Positions 25,871 through 35,327 of a DNA stretch of 64,000 nucleotides are shown here, one piece after another. The notes beneath the pieces are model-generated. The model searched no databases. It was not told the DNA's origin and saw only the letters and a list, made by a program, of their open reading frames with translations. Origin of the DNA: Streptomyces sp. NRRL S-646 (lineage in GTDB: Bacteria > Actinomycetota > Actinomycetes > Streptomycetales > Streptomycetaceae). Within the stretch, counting starts at the first letter, position 1. Every line of letters begins with the position of its first letter. A program made the translations under genes and the position numbers. Location: NCBI RefSeq assembly GCF_000720765.1, contig NZ_JODC01000012.1, forward strand, positions 62,001 to 126,000. The letters run 5' to 3'.

Positions 25871-26698
25871 ATGGACGGGGACCTCGGAGATTTCCTGCGC
25901 TCGCGCCGCGCCCGCATCCGGCCCGAGGAGGTGGGGCTGGCCTCGCACGGGCGGCGCCGCGTGCCCGGCCTGCGCCGCGAGGAGGTGGCGCAGCTGGCAG
26001 GTGTGAGCGTCGACTACTACATCCGCCTGGAACAGGGCCGCGGTCCGAGCGTCTCGGACGCGGTGCTGGACGCCATCTCGCGCGTACTGCGACTGGACGA
26101 CGAGGAGCACGCGTACCTGTACGCGGTGGCCCGGCCGCAGAAGAAGCGCGAGCGGCGCCGGGCCGCGCCCCGGGTCCGCCCCGGCATCCAGGTGCTGCTC
26201 GACGGCATGGCGCACAACCCGGCGTTCGTCCTCGGGCCCGCCATGGACGTCCTGGCCTGGAACGCGCTCGCCGACGCCCTGAGCGGCTTCAGCCGGATGC
26301 CGCCCGCCCGGCGCAACGTCGTCCGCCACCTGTTCCTGGACCCCGACGGCCGTACCGTCTACCCCGACTGGGCCGCGGTCGCCGCCCAGACCGTCGCCCA
26401 CCTGCGGCTGAACGCGGGCGCCCGCCCCGACGACCCCGGCCTGCGCGAACTGGTCGGCGAACTCTCCCTCAAGAGCGAGGACTTCCGCCGTCTGTGGGCC
26501 GACCACCAGGTCAAGGCCTGCATGTACGGCGTCAAGCGCGTCCGCCATCCGGTCGCGGGCCTGCTGACCCTCCCGTACGAGTCCCTGTCCCTTCCGTCGG
26601 AACCGGACCAGACGATCGTGGCGTACACACCGGAGCCGGGCTCGGAGACGGCGGAAAGGCTTGCCCTGCTGGGGAGTTGGGCCAGTACGAGCGCATAG
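25871..26698 (+). CDS. XRE/MmyB-family transcriptional regulator
   Basis: The 275-residue regulator has an N-terminal helix-turn-helix (RRVPGLRREEVAQLAGVSVDYYIRLEQGRGPSVSDAVLDAISR) and a C-terminal MmyB-like ligand-binding domain (about 95-265: WNALADALSGF, RRLWADHQVKA). It is divergent from the SDR gene. No ribosome-binding site is present and a TACGAT -10-like hexamer lies 7 nt before the ATG, so the mRNA may be leaderless. Confidence 0.82.
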   Translation: MDGDLGDFLRSRRARIRPEEVGLASHGRRRVPGLRREEVAQLAGVSVDYYIRLEQGRGPSVSDAVLDAISRVLRLDDEEHAYLYAVARPQKKRERRRAAPRVRPGIQVLLDGMAHNPAFVLGPAMDVLAWNALADALSGFSRMPPARRNVVRHLFLDPDGRTVYPDWAAVAAQTVAHLRLNAGARPDDPGLRELVGELSLKSEDFRRLWADHQVKACMYGVKRVRHPVAGLLTLPYESLSLPSEPDQTIVAYTPEPGSETAERLALLGSWASTSA

Positions 26699-27034
26699 CC
26701 GCGCCGAAAAAGATATGCGCGGGGACCGCCGCACCCCCGTTGCCGGGGGGCGGGACGACGGCGGTCCCCGCGAGGGACGTCGACCGGGTCAGGCCAGGTC
26801 TACGTCCGGGCGTCCATGGAGGTCCGGGAGCCGCTCCGGAGGTCCTTGGACGTTTCGGTGCCGGCCGGGGCGGGGAGCCGCTCCCGCCCTGCCGACACCC
26901 ACTAATGTGCCGGACCCGTGTTAAGCGTGTGCTGCGTGGACGTGACACGCTCGTACCACTTCGAGGAAGTCCACCACTTCGGTAGGCAAACGGAAGTTCG
27001 CCTCCGGCACCCCCGGTTCACCGGACGTTTGCCG
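26699..27034. other. 336-bp intergenic region with a strong hairpin
   Basis: No gene is supported here. The region holds the terminator at 26718-26772 and GC-rich sequence up to the stop of the convergent cystathionine beta-synthase gene. Confidence 0.6.
26718..26772 (+). terminator. 14-bp stem terminator after the MmyB regulator
   Basis: CGCGGGGACCGCCG (26718-26731) and CGGCGGTCCCCGCG (26759-26772) are perfect arms. A smaller CCCCCG/CGGGGG hairpin sits inside the loop. There is no T-tract. Confidence 0.65.
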
Positions 27035-28423
27035 CTACTTCCCGCCCTTGGCGAGGAAGGCCAGCAGGTCCTGCCGGCTGACCACACCGGTCGGCTTGCC
27101 CTCGACCAGGACGATCGCCGCGTCCGCGGCACCGAGCACGGACATCAGGTCGCCGACCGGTTCGCCGGAGCCGACCTGGGGCAGCGGGGCGGACATGTGC
27201 TTCTCCAGCGGGTCGTCGAGCGAGGCCCGCTTGGTGAACAGGGCGTCGAGCAGCTCGCGCTCCACGACCGAGCCCACGACCTCGGCGGCCATGACGTCGG
27301 GGTGACCGGCGCCGGGCTTCACGATCGGCATCTGCGAGACGCCGTACTCGCGCAGCACCTCGATGGCCTCGCCGACGGTCTCGTCCGGGTGCATGTGGAC
27401 GAGGGACGGGATCGCGCCGTGCTCCTTGTCGCTCAGGACGTCGCCGACGCGCGCGCTCGGGCCCTCGTCCTCGAGGAAGCCGTAGTCGGCCATCCACTCG
27501 TCGTTGAAGATCTTGCTGAGGTACCCGCGCCCGCTGTCCGGCAGGAGCACCACCACGACGCCGTTCTCGTCCAGCCGCTCGGCGACCCGCAGGGCCGCCA
27601 CGACCGCCATGCCGCAGGAGCCGCCGACGAGCAGCCCCTCCTCCTTGGCGAGCCGGCGGGTCATCTGGAAGGAGTCCTTGTCCGAGACGGCGACGATCTC
27701 GTCGGCGACGGTCCGGTCGTAGGCGGTGGGCCAGAAGTCCTCGCCCACGCCCTCGACGAGATACGGCCGCCCTGAACCACCGGAGTACACGGAGCCCTCG
27801 GGGTCGGCGCCCACGACCTGGACGCCGCCGTCGCTCACGTCCTTGAGGTACCGCCCGGTACCGGAGATGGTGCCGCCGGTCCCCACACCCGCCACGAAGT
27901 GGGTGATCTTCCCCTCGGTCTGCTCCCACAGCTCAGGGCCGGTGGAGTGGTAGTGGGAGAGGGGGTTGTTGGGGTTGGAGTACTGGTCGGGCTTCCACGC
28001 TCCCGGGGTCTCACGCACGAGCCGGTCGGAGACGTTGTAGTACGAGTCCGGGTGCTCGGGATCGACGGCCGTCGGGCAGACGACGACCTCCGCGCCGTAC
28101 GCCCGCAGCACATTGATCTTGTCCGTGCTCACCTTGTCGGGGCACACGAAGATGCACTTGTACCCCTTCTGCTGCGCCACGATGGCCAGGCCGACGCCGG
28201 TGTTCCCGCTGGTCGGCTCCACGATCGTCCCGCCGGGCTTGAGCGCGCCGCTCTCCTCCGCCGCCTCGATCATGCGCAGGGCGATGCGGTCCTTCACGGA
28301 GCCGCCGGGGTTGAAGTACTCGACCTTGGCCAGGACGGTCGCCCGGATGCCCTTGGTCACGTTGTTGAGCCTCACCAGCGGGGTGTTGCCGACGAGACTG
28401 ATCATCGAGTCGTGGAAATGCAC
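27035..28423 (-). CDS. cystathionine beta-synthase
   Basis: The 462-residue protein has a fold-II PLP domain (about 1-320) with the Schiff-base lysine in GGSVKDRIA and the phosphate loop PTSGNTG. GVGTGGTISGTGRYLK and GSCGMAV follow. Two CBS domains lie at about 335-458. It condenses homocysteine with serine in reverse transsulfuration; the CBS domains distinguish it from plain cysteine synthase. The SGNH hydrolase gene diverges upstream, and no clear operon partner is present. Confidence 0.92.
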   Translation of the reverse strand: MHFHDSMISLVGNTPLVRLNNVTKGIRATVLAKVEYFNPGGSVKDRIALRMIEAAEESGALKPGGTIVEPTSGNTGVGLAIVAQQKGYKCIFVCPDKVSTDKINVLRAYGAEVVVCPTAVDPEHPDSYYNVSDRLVRETPGAWKPDQYSNPNNPLSHYHSTGPELWEQTEGKITHFVAGVGTGGTISGTGRYLKDVSDGGVQVVGADPEGSVYSGGSGRPYLVEGVGEDFWPTAYDRTVADEIVAVSDKDSFQMTRRLAKEEGLLVGGSCGMAVVAALRVAERLDENGVVVVLLPDSGRGYLSKIFNDEWMADYGFLEDEGPSARVGDVLSDKEHGAIPSLVHMHPDETVGEAIEVLREYGVSQMPIVKPGAGHPDVMAAEVVGSVVERELLDALFTKRASLDDPLEKHMSAPLPQVGSGEPVGDLMSVLGAADAAIVLVEGKPTGVVSRQDLLAFLAKGGK

Positions 28424-28571
28424 CGTTGTCTCCGGATGCTTGCAAAGAAGTGATCGTGATGGTGCAGCCAGCCTACGGCTCGGGAGGGCCGTTCACTTGT
28501 CGTTGAGATTGGCGAACGGTCGGTACGGGGCAAGGAGTGGATGTACGGCTTCGAGGAGGTGGCGGCGACGT

Positions 28572-29600
28572 ATGACGAGCATGTCGAGGGCGAGGGTGGC
28601 CCGGCGGATCGCGGCCGGCGCGGCATACGGCGGTGGCGGGATCGGACTGGCCGGCGCGGCCGCCGTCGGTCTGCTGCTGGCGGAGGTCCGGATGGCCAGG
28701 CGCCATGTGGGCAACGGCTCCGGCGGCCGGGTCCCCGTGGCGGACGGCCTCTACGGCACCACGTACGCCACCCCCGACGAACCGCCCCTGCGCCTGACGA
28801 TGCTCGGTGACTCCACGGCGGCGGGGCAGGGCGTGCACCGGGCGAGCCAGACCCCGGGCGCGCTCCTGGCCTCCGGGCTGTCCGCGGTGGCGGAACGCCC
28901 GGTGGAACTCCACAACGTGGCCCTCCCGGGGGCCACGTCGGACGACCTGGACCGCCAGGTGGCCCTGGTCCTGGCGAACCCCGCCCTGGTGCCGGACATC
29001 TGCGTGATCATGATCGGCGCCAACGACGTCACCCACCGCATGCCGCCGACCCGCTCGGTCCGCCACCTCTCGTCGACGGTACGGCGGCTGCGGACGGCCG
29101 GGGCGGAGGTGGTGGTCGGCACCTGCCCCGACCTGGGCACGGTGGAACGGGTCCAGCAACCGCTGCGCTGGCTGGCCCGCCGGGCCTCCCGCCAGCTGGC
29201 CGCGGCCCAGACGATCGGCACGGTGGAACAGGGCGGCCGCACGGTGTCGCTGGGCGACCTGCTCGGCCCCGAATTCGAGGCGAACCCCCGCGAGCTCTTC
29301 GGCCCCGACAACTACCACCCCTCAGCCGAGGGGTACGCCACGGCGGCAATGGCAGTACTGCCGACGGTCTGCGCGGCCCTGGAACTCTGGCCGGCCGAGG
29401 AGGAACGCCCCGACGTCACCCGCCGCGAAGGCTTCCTGCCGGTGGCCAAGGCAGCCGCAGAGGCCGCCTCGGAGGCAGGCACAGAGGTCACAGCGGCCAT
29501 GCCCACAGGCCCCCGGGCCCCCTGGGCCCTCCTCAAACGAAGGCGCAGGCACCGGGTACCGGAACCGGAACGGGCCCCGGTACAACAGCCCTCGCAGTGA
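28572..29600 (+). CDS. SGNH/GDSL hydrolase, membrane-anchored or secreted
   Basis: The 342-residue protein has an N-terminal hydrophobic helix (IAAGAAYGGGGIGLAGAAAVGLLLAEV), then an SGNH fold. The nucleophile Ser is in MLGDSTAAGQGV, the Gly in LPGATSDDL, the Asn in IGANDVTHR and the Asp/His pair in DNYHPSAEGYA. It is probably an extracytoplasmic esterase. The C-terminal 60 residues are Ala/Glu- and Arg/Pro-rich. GAGGAGG lies 12 nt before the ATG; a second ATG three codons on is possible. Confidence 0.82.
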   Translation: MTSMSRARVARRIAAGAAYGGGGIGLAGAAAVGLLLAEVRMARRHVGNGSGGRVPVADGLYGTTYATPDEPPLRLTMLGDSTAAGQGVHRASQTPGALLASGLSAVAERPVELHNVALPGATSDDLDRQVALVLANPALVPDICVIMIGANDVTHRMPPTRSVRHLSSTVRRLRTAGAEVVVGTCPDLGTVERVQQPLRWLARRASRQLAAAQTIGTVEQGGRTVSLGDLLGPEFEANPRELFGPDNYHPSAEGYATAAMAVLPTVCAALELWPAEEERPDVTRREGFLPVAKAAAEAASEAGTEVTAAMPTGPRAPWALLKRRRRHRVPEPERAPVQQPSQ

Positions 29601-29638
29601 TCCCGCCCCCGCCGCCCCTACCCGTCCCGTCCCGTCCC

Positions 29639-29765
29639 GGGGGCCAGCCCCCGGACCCCCGCTCCTCAAACGCCGGAGGGGCTGATTTTGATCTTTTCAG
29701 CCCGTCCGGCGTTTGAGGACGAGGCCGTTCAGGCCGAAAGCGGGGGTCTGGGGGCGGCAGCCCCC
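29639..29765. repeat. Streptomyces long interspersed palindrome, full copy
   Basis: CTCCTCAAACGCCGGA on the left and TCCGGCGTTTGAGGA on the right form a large inverted repeat around a T-rich centre (TGATTTTGATCTTTTCA), with outer GGGGG/CCCCC arms. Such elements are common between Streptomyces genes and probably terminate transcription from both sides. A partial copy is at 40700-40766. Confidence 0.8.
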
Positions 29766-29800
29766 AGGTACGGGACGGGTAGGGGCGGCGGGGGCGAAAA

Positions 29801-29816
29801 AAGCAAGCGCTTAGAA
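29801..29816. promoter_or_regulatory. AAGCGCTT palindrome upstream of the thiolase
   Basis: AAGCAAGCGCTTAG contains an 8-bp perfect palindrome. It resembles the CAAGnnCTTG sites bound by TetR-type lipid and steroid regulators such as KstR2. A perfect 12-bp version lies at 35759-35770. Confidence 0.4.
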
Positions 29817-29925
29817 AATTGCGGTCAGGGTCACACCCCGACACGGGTGACCCCGACGGTACGTACGGGTAACTTCCCAACCAGCCCTGCCAGGAAGAAC
29901 ACCCCCGTACGCCAATGGAGCCGTG

Positions 29926-31146
29926 ATGCCCGAAGCCGTGATCGTCTCGACCGCCCGCTCCCCCATCGGCCGCGCCTTCAAGGGCTCCCTCAAAGACCTG
30001 CGCCCCGACGACCTCACCGCCACCATCATCCAGGCGGCCCTGGCCAAGGTCCCCGAGCTGGACCCCCGCGACATCGACGACCTCCACCTCGGCTGCGGCC
30101 TCCCCGGCGGCGAGCAGGGCAACAACCTCGGCCGCATCGTCGCCGTACAGATGGGAATGGACCACCTCCCGGGCTGCACCGTCACCCGCTACTGCTCCTC
30201 CTCCCTCCAGACGAGCCGCATGGCCCTGCACGCCATCAAGGCCGGCGAGGGCGACGTCTTCATCTCGGCGGGCGTCGAGATGGTCTCCCGCTACGTCAAG
30301 GGCAACTCGGACAGCCTCCCGGACACGCACAACCCCCTCTTCGCCGAGGCCGAGGCCCGCACCGAGGCCGTCGCCCAGCAGGAGGGCACCACCTGGCACG
30401 ACCCGCGCGAGGACGGCCTCGTCCCCGACCCCTACATCGCCATGGGCCAGACCGCCGAGAACCTGGCCCGCGTCAAGGGCGTGACCCGCCAGGACATGGA
30501 CGAGTTCGGCGTCCGCTCGCAGAACCTCGCCGAGGAAGCCATCAAGAACGGCTTCTGGGAGCGCGAGATCACCCCGGTCACCCTCCCCGACGGCACCGTC
30601 ATCTCCAAGGACGACGGCCCCCGCCCGGGCGTGACCATGGAGGGCGTCCAGGGCCTCAAGCCGGTCTTCCGCCCGGACGGCCTGGTCACCGCCGCCAACT
30701 GCTGCCCCCTCAACGACGGCGCCGCCGCGGTCGTCATCATGTCCGACACCAAGGCCCGCGAGCTGGGCCTGACCCCGCTCGCCCGCATCGTGTCGACCGG
30801 CGTCTCCGGCCTGTCTCCCGAGATCATGGGCCTCGGCCCGGTCGAGGCCAGCAACCAGGCCCTGCGCCGCGCCGGCCTCACCATCGACGACATCGACCTG
30901 GTCGAGATCAACGAGGCGTTCGCCGCCCAGGTGATCCCCTCCTACCGCGACCTCGGCATCGACCTCGACAAGCTGAACGTCAACGGCGGCGCCATCGCCG
31001 TCGGCCACCCCTTCGGCATGACCGGCGCCCGCATCACCGGCACCCTCATCAACTCCCTCCAGTTCCACGACAAGCAGTTCGGTCTGGAGACGATGTGCGT
31101 CGGCGGCGGCCAGGGCATGGCGATGGTCATCGAGCGCCTCAGCTGA
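29926..31146 (+). CDS. acetyl-CoA acetyltransferase (thiolase, FadA6-like)
   Basis: The 406-residue thiolase has the acyl-binding Cys in [15 protein letters not shown] (about 90), [10 protein letters not shown], the catalytic His in [11 protein letters not shown] and the second Cys in [11 protein letters not shown]. The sequence style ([18 protein letters not shown]) recalls actinobacterial FadA6-type thiolases. It carries out thiolytic cleavage or condensation in fatty-acid or related catabolism. ATG 29926 has GGAG 5 nt upstream; the overlapping GTG at 29923 is less likely. Confidence 0.9.
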   Translation: MPEAVIVSTARSPIGRAFKGSLKDLRPDDLTATIIQAALAKVPELDPRDIDDLHLGCGLPGGEQGNNLGRIVAVQMGMDHLPGCTVTRYCSSSLQTSRMALHAIKAGEGDVFISAGVEMVSRYVKGNSDSLPDTHNPLFAEAEARTEAVAQQEGTTWHDPREDGLVPDPYIAMGQTAENLARVKGVTRQDMDEFGVRSQNLAEEAIKNGFWEREITPVTLPDGTVISKDDGPRPGVTMEGVQGLKPVFRPDGLVTAANCCPLNDGAAAVVIMSDTKARELGLTPLARIVSTGVSGLSPEIMGLGPVEASNQALRRAGLTIDDIDLVEINEAFAAQVIPSYRDLGIDLDKLNVNGGAIAVGHPFGMTGARITGTLINSLQFHDKQFGLETMCVGGGQGMAMVIERLS

Positions 31147-31206
31147 ACCTCTGACCCCTCCAACCTCAACCTCTCGGTAGTCAACAAGGCACCCACCGTG
31201 AGCCGA

Positions 31207-31247
31207 TGGCCCGGAGTCCGGGAAACCCCGGCCCTCCGGGCCATTTT
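31207..31247 (+). terminator. intrinsic terminator after the thiolase
   Basis: TGGCCCGGAG and CTCCGGGCCA form a 10-bp stem with an inner CCGGG/CCCGG hairpin, followed directly by TTTT. This is a near-classical Rho-independent terminator, unusual in this GC range. Confidence 0.8.
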
Positions 31248-31440
31248 GTGATCCAATCTCCCCCAGGATGTGACCTATCTCCCTTAGAAGGGGGATTTAC
31301 GCAGGTCAAGGCCGCTGCGCCGCTAAACCCCGGACCCAAAGTCCTGCCCGTTTCGTGACGTTACGCACTGACAGCTGGTTAGTCCGCCCTTCAAGCTGAT
31401 GTAGGAAGTCGGGGGTCGACTTTGAACCGGGAGTACGTCA

Positions 31441-32217
31441 GTGAGCGCCATGCCGATCACCTTGCTGGTCATCACGGCCGCCACGGGCGCCGTGGGTGTC
31501 GCCGTCCTGCGGACGCTCATGGTGTTGCGCCGTGAGGTCGCGGCACTGCACACCCAGCTCGCCGAGCACCGCACCACGCGCGGTCTCGTGCCTGCCGCCC
31601 GCCCCTCCTCGGAGGCCGACGACATACGCGCCGCGGTGGCCGAGGCGCTCGCCGAGGAGCGTGAGCGCGAACTGGCCGAGGCACGCGCCTTCTGGGCCGC
31701 CCAGGAGGCCCGTGACGCCTCCGACGCGCCCTCGCTGCTGGGCCTGGCGGACAGCGAGCTGTTCCTGCCCCGGCAGGCCGATTTCATGGGTCTGGAGCCG
31801 GTGAGCGAGCCGACCGCGGACGCCGACGATTTCGCGGGGGACTCCCCCGAACTGGCCGCGGCCCGCCGCCGCCACCCCTCCCACCCGGACTTCGTCCCGG
31901 TCCAGTCACCGGTCGTGAACGACCATGAGCGCACGGTGGCCACCCTCGAGGAACTCGCCGCCTCCCGTGTGGAACTGGCCGACGTCCGCCCGGGCCCCCT
32001 GGGCACCCTCGACGTCTACGTCTTCGCCGACGGCACCACCCTCTGCATGACCCCGGGCCACCGCGAAACGGCAGAACGCCTCGCCGCGGCCCTGCGGGCG
32101 GGCGAAACCCCGGTCCTGCTGGGCGGTTCGGGCATCTCGGGCGCGTACACGCTGACGTTCGAGTGCGGCGAGGAGAATGTCTACATCCTGGCGGACAGGG
32201 TCATAGCGTCCCTCTAG
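31441..32217 (+). CDS. membrane-anchored protein with coiled coil, unknown function
   Basis: The 258-residue protein has one N-terminal hydrophobic segment (ITLLVITAATGAVGVAVLRTLMVL) and an Ala/Glu/Arg-rich helical stretch (about 55-95: RAAVAEALAEERERELAEARAFWAAQEARD). A C-terminal globular part follows (ELADVRPGPLGTLDVYVFADGTTLCMTPGHRETAERLAAALRAG). The GTG start has GGGAG upstream. I do not recognise a family with a known job. Confidence 0.65.
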   Translation: MSAMPITLLVITAATGAVGVAVLRTLMVLRREVAALHTQLAEHRTTRGLVPAARPSSEADDIRAAVAEALAEERERELAEARAFWAAQEARDASDAPSLLGLADSELFLPRQADFMGLEPVSEPTADADDFAGDSPELAAARRRHPSHPDFVPVQSPVVNDHERTVATLEELAASRVELADVRPGPLGTLDVYVFADGTTLCMTPGHRETAERLAAALRAGETPVLLGGSGISGAYTLTFECGEENVYILADRVIASL

Positions 32218-32220
32218 GGG

Positions 32221-32532
32221 TCACACCCCGGCGCGTTTCTGCGCCTCCTCCACCAACCGCACAGCTTCTTCCACCTGGCCCTCGTCACTGAGCACGAGGG
32301 CCAAGTCATGCACGGCGACGGTGATTTGGTCCGCGGCGGCGAACATCCCGGCGTCCGGCATCTCCCGGGGCTCCGTGCCGGGTTCCTCCACGGCCTGGGC
32401 CCGCCGGGCCATCTCCCGAGCCAGCGCCAGCGCTTCCGCGGCAGCGCCCCGCTGCAGCCGACTCTGAGGTGCGGCCCTCAGACGGTCGGCAAAGTGATCA
32501 ACGGCACGAGTCAAAGGCGTCGTATCAACCAC
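32221..32532 (-). CDS. small helical conserved protein
   Basis: The 103-residue protein is mostly helical and Ala/Glu-rich (LTRAVDHFADRLRAAPQSRLQRGAAAEALALAREMARRAQ, DLALVLSDEGQVEEAVRLVEEAQKRAGV). The GTG start has no clear ribosome-binding site. A longer frame upstream would run antisense over the DUF4287 gene and is unlikely to be used. It is convergent with the membrane-anchored gene, with only 3 bp between stops. Function unknown. Confidence 0.55.
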   Translation of the reverse strand: MVDTTPLTRAVDHFADRLRAAPQSRLQRGAAAEALALAREMARRAQAVEEPGTEPREMPDAGMFAAADQITVAVHDLALVLSDEGQVEEAVRLVEEAQKRAGV

Positions 32533-32637
32533 GGAGTGGAGCGTACGCGTCGCATCCCGACTGTTGCCAACGGGCGAACGCTCAGGCACGGTGACCTGAA
32601 GGACCGGCTTACATCCCCTTTGCGTCCGGAGGCGCCG

Positions 32638-32868
32638 ATGTCCCAAGTCTTCTCCGAGGAGACCCATCGCAACCTGCTCGCCCGCATCCCCCACTGCACC
32701 GGCCGTGAAGTCTCCGACTGGCTTCGCGCCGTCGAAGATGGCCCGGCTCTCTTCAACTTCGAGGAGAAGGTCAGCTGGCTCCGCCACGAGCACAATCTGG
32801 CGTACGGCCATGCCAAGGCGATTGTTCATGAGTACGACCTGAGGAGGGCCGCGCGCAAATTCCTCTAG
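32638..32868 (+). CDS. DUF4287 domain small protein
   Basis: The 76-residue protein begins MSQVFSEETHRNLLARIPHCTGREVSDWLRAVEDGP, the DUF4287 pattern, with LRHEHNLAYGHAKAIVHEYDLRRAARKFL at the end. GGAGG lies just before the ATG. Its molecular role is not known. Confidence 0.8.
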   Translation: MSQVFSEETHRNLLARIPHCTGREVSDWLRAVEDGPALFNFEEKVSWLRHEHNLAYGHAKAIVHEYDLRRAARKFL

Positions 32869-32891
32869 GCGCGCACTGTCTGGACGACGGC

Positions 32892-32947
32892 GAAGGGCCC
32901 CAGGTAGCCACGCGGCGGTAGCCGCAAATGTGACGCCGGGGCCCTTC
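32892..32947. terminator. convergent terminator
   Basis: GAAGGGCCCC (32892-32901) pairs with GGGGCCCTTC (32938-32947) across a 36-nt loop. It lies between the DUF4287 gene and the convergent Bax-inhibitor-like gene and could end both. Confidence 0.6.
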
Positions 32948-32973
32948 TCATGTCAGCCGAACCAGCCGTACGG

Positions 32974-33867
32974 CTAGTCGTTGCTGTTGAGGATCGCGAT
33001 GATCCGCAGGAACTCCATGTAGATCCACACCAGCGTGAGCGTCAGACCGAAGGCCGCCAGCCACGCCTCGTTCTTCGGCGCGCCGTAGGCGATGCCGTCC
33101 TCGACCTGCTTGAAGTCCAGGGCGAGGAAGCAGGCGCCGAGGATGACACCGATGACGCCGAAGAAGATGCCGAGACCGCCGCTGCGGAAGCCGAGGCCGT
33201 CACCGCCGCCGAAGACGGCGAACAGCATGTTCACCATCATCAGCAGCACGAAGCCGAGCGCGGCCGCCATCACGAAGCCGTAGAAGCGGCGGTTGACGCG
33301 GATCCAGCCGGCCTTGTAGGCGACCAGCACCGCGGCGAAGACCGCCATCGTGCCGATCACGGCCTGCATGGCCGCGCCGCTCGCGATGCGGTTGTCGACG
33401 ATGCTGGAGACGACGCCGAGGAAGACGCCCTCGAACGCCGCGTACGACAGGATCAGGGCCGGCGAGGCCGTGCGCTTGAAGGACTGGACGAACGCCAGGA
33501 CCATGCCGATCAGCGCGGCGCCGATGCCGATGCCGTAGGACCGGCCGATGTGGGCGTCGTCGACCGGCAGCAGCGCCCAGGCGAGCGCGGCCGTCACGAT
33601 CAGCGTGCCGAGCGTGGTCGCCGTGCGCAGCACGACGTCGTCCATCGTCATCCGGCCGGTGGTGGCCGGCGCCTGCGGCGGGGCGCCCTGCTGCAGGTCC
33701 TGCTGGGCGTAGGGGTTCTGCGCGTACGGGTTGCCGGTCGGCTGGGCGTACGGGTTGCCCTGCGTGGCGACGGCGGGTCCCCCGGCCTGCGGCGCGGCGT
33801 TGAAGCCCGCGTAGCCGTTGTCGCGGCTGAACCCCCGTCGCGAGAAGACCGGGTTTCTGCTCCTCAT
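32974..33867 (-). CDS. Bax inhibitor-1/YccA family membrane protein
   Basis: The 297-residue protein has a 70-residue cytoplasmic N-terminus with GNPYAQ repeats. Seven hydrophobic segments follow (VTAALAWALLP, GIGIGAALIGMVLAFV, AFEGVFLGVVSSIVD, MAVFAAVLVAYKAGW and others), ending in the family-like tail EAWLAAFGLTLTLVWIYMEFLRIIAIL. Bax inhibitor-1 family members are calcium-leak or stress-related membrane proteins. GGAGGAG precedes the ATG. Confidence 0.85.
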   Translation of the reverse strand: MRSRNPVFSRRGFSRDNGYAGFNAAPQAGGPAVATQGNPYAQPTGNPYAQNPYAQQDLQQGAPPQAPATTGRMTMDDVVLRTATTLGTLIVTAALAWALLPVDDAHIGRSYGIGIGAALIGMVLAFVQSFKRTASPALILSYAAFEGVFLGVVSSIVDNRIASGAAMQAVIGTMAVFAAVLVAYKAGWIRVNRRFYGFVMAAALGFVLLMMVNMLFAVFGGGDGLGFRSGGLGIFFGVIGVILGACFLALDFKQVEDGIAYGAPKNEAWLAAFGLTLTLVWIYMEFLRIIAILNSND

Positions 33868-34097
33868 TGCACTCCTCCATGGCCGCCGTGCGCGGCCTTG
33901 AGCATCAAGGGTAATGGGTAGGCAAAGGATTGACCCTAGTGCTTGGGGAGGATCTTTCCCTCGTCGTGGTGCGCAACACGCTACGCGGATCCGTGATTCC
34001 CCTCACCGCGGGGCCCCATTCATGACCAAGCTGCGACATGGCCGGAACCCGCCGGAGATCAGCTCCTTACGCCATCCGTACGCCGGCCGTCCGTACG

Positions 34098-35273
34098 TCA
34101 GTGGAGCGGGAAGCCCGTGTACCCCTCGGCGAGGTCGGTCTCGGCCGCCCGCGAGGAGGCGATGCGTTCCAGCCGGGCGAGCTGCAGCCGGTCCTCGAAG
34201 GGCATGGCGTCGGGGGTACGGTGCAGCAGGGTCGTCATGTCGTACGAGAACCGCTCGGCCTGCCAGACCCGGCGCAGACAGGTCTCGGAGTAGGCGTCGA
34301 GCAGCTCCGCCGAACCGGTGTCCTTCTGGTGCGTCAGTGCCCGCGCGAACGTCACGACGTCCCCCACGGCCAGGTTCAGCCCCTTCGCCCCGGTCGGCGG
34401 CACGATGTGCGCCGCGTCCCCGGCGAGGAAGAGCCGGCCGTACCGCATCGGCTCATGGACGTACGACCGCATCGGAGTCACCGACTTCTGGGTGATCGGC
34501 CCGCGCTCCAGCCGCCACCCGTCCTCGGTCTCGAAGCGGCGCTCCAGCTCGGCCCAGATCTCCTCGTCGCTCCAGCTCTCGGCGTCCGTGCCCTCGGGCA
34601 CCTGGAGGTAGAGGCGGGAGACGGACGGGGAGCGCATGGACAGGAGGGCGAAGCCGCGGTCGTGGCGGGCGTAGACGAGCTCGTCGTGCGAGGGCGGCAC
34701 GTCGGCGAGGATGCCGAGCCAGCCGAAGGGGTACGTCCGCTCGAAGACACGGGAGAGCGAGGCGGGGACCGCCTGCCGGGCCACGCCCCAGAAGCCGTCG
34801 CAGCCGACGACGTAGTCGCACTCCAGGACGGACTCACGGCCCTCGTGCCGGAACCGGACGCGCGGCCTGTCGCCGTCCGCGTCCTCGACGGCCAGTGCCT
34901 CCGCCTCGAACAGCAGCGGGCCGCCCTCCTTGAGCTGCAGGGCGATGAGGTCCTTGCACACCTCGGTCTGGGCGTACACCATCACGGACCGGCCGCCGGT
35001 GAGGGCGGGGAAGTCGACCCTGTGGCGCTTCTTCGCGTACCGCAGCTCGATGCCGTCGTGACGCAGCCCCTCGCGGTCCATGCGCTCGGCGGCGCCGGCC
35101 GCGCGCAGCACGTCCACCGTGCCCTGCTCCAGGATCCCGGCGCGCTGGCGCTGCTCGACGTAGGCGCGGTCGCGGCTCTCGAGCACGACCGAGTCGATGC
35201 CGGCGTTGTGGAGCAGCCGGGCGAGGAGGAGGCCGGCGGGGCCGGCTCCGATGATGCCGACGGTGGTGCGCAT
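34098..35273 (-). CDS. pobA: 4-hydroxybenzoate 3-monooxygenase
   Basis: The 391-residue FAD-dependent monooxygenase hydroxylates 4-hydroxybenzoate to protocatechuate for the beta-ketoadipate pathway. GIIGAGPAGLLLARLL is the FAD-binding motif (about 5-20). DYVVGCDGFWGVAR is the DG motif and GDAAHIVPPTGAKGLNLAVGD the second FAD motif. EQRQRAGILEQGTVD is typical of PobA, and the length equals that of the classical enzyme (about 394). An inverted repeat lies 55 bp upstream. The start at ATG 35273 fits the family N-terminus. Confidence 0.9.
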   Translation of the reverse strand: MRTTVGIIGAGPAGLLLARLLHNAGIDSVVLESRDRAYVEQRQRAGILEQGTVDVLRAAGAAERMDREGLRHDGIELRYAKKRHRVDFPALTGGRSVMVYAQTEVCKDLIALQLKEGGPLLFEAEALAVEDADGDRPRVRFRHEGRESVLECDYVVGCDGFWGVARQAVPASLSRVFERTYPFGWLGILADVPPSHDELVYARHDRGFALLSMRSPSVSRLYLQVPEGTDAESWSDEEIWAELERRFETEDGWRLERGPITQKSVTPMRSYVHEPMRYGRLFLAGDAAHIVPPTGAKGLNLAVGDVVTFARALTHQKDTGSAELLDAYSETCLRRVWQAERFSYDMTTLLHRTPDAMPFEDRLQLARLERIASSRAAETDLAEGYTGFPLH

Positions 35274-35327
35274 CCCTGCATCCTTTGGTCGTCGCGGCGT
35301 TGCGGTGACGTCAAGCAAGTTCGTACA

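Larger units (their letters stand above)
29601..29925. other. 325-bp intergenic region with a long palindromic repeat
   Basis: The region is mostly the interspersed repeat at 29639-29765, then the GCAAGCGCTT element and the thiolase ribosome-binding site. No gene is supported. Confidence 0.7.

Noticed and set aside
29533..31068. A 511-codon minus-strand frame opposite the thiolase
   Set aside because: Antisense shadow with Val/Gly/Asp repeats; the thiolase is unambiguous.
33650..33790. GNPYAQ repeats as a possible CRISPR or minisatellite
   Set aside because: They are in frame in the N-terminus of the Bax-inhibitor-like protein and only three imperfect copies exist.
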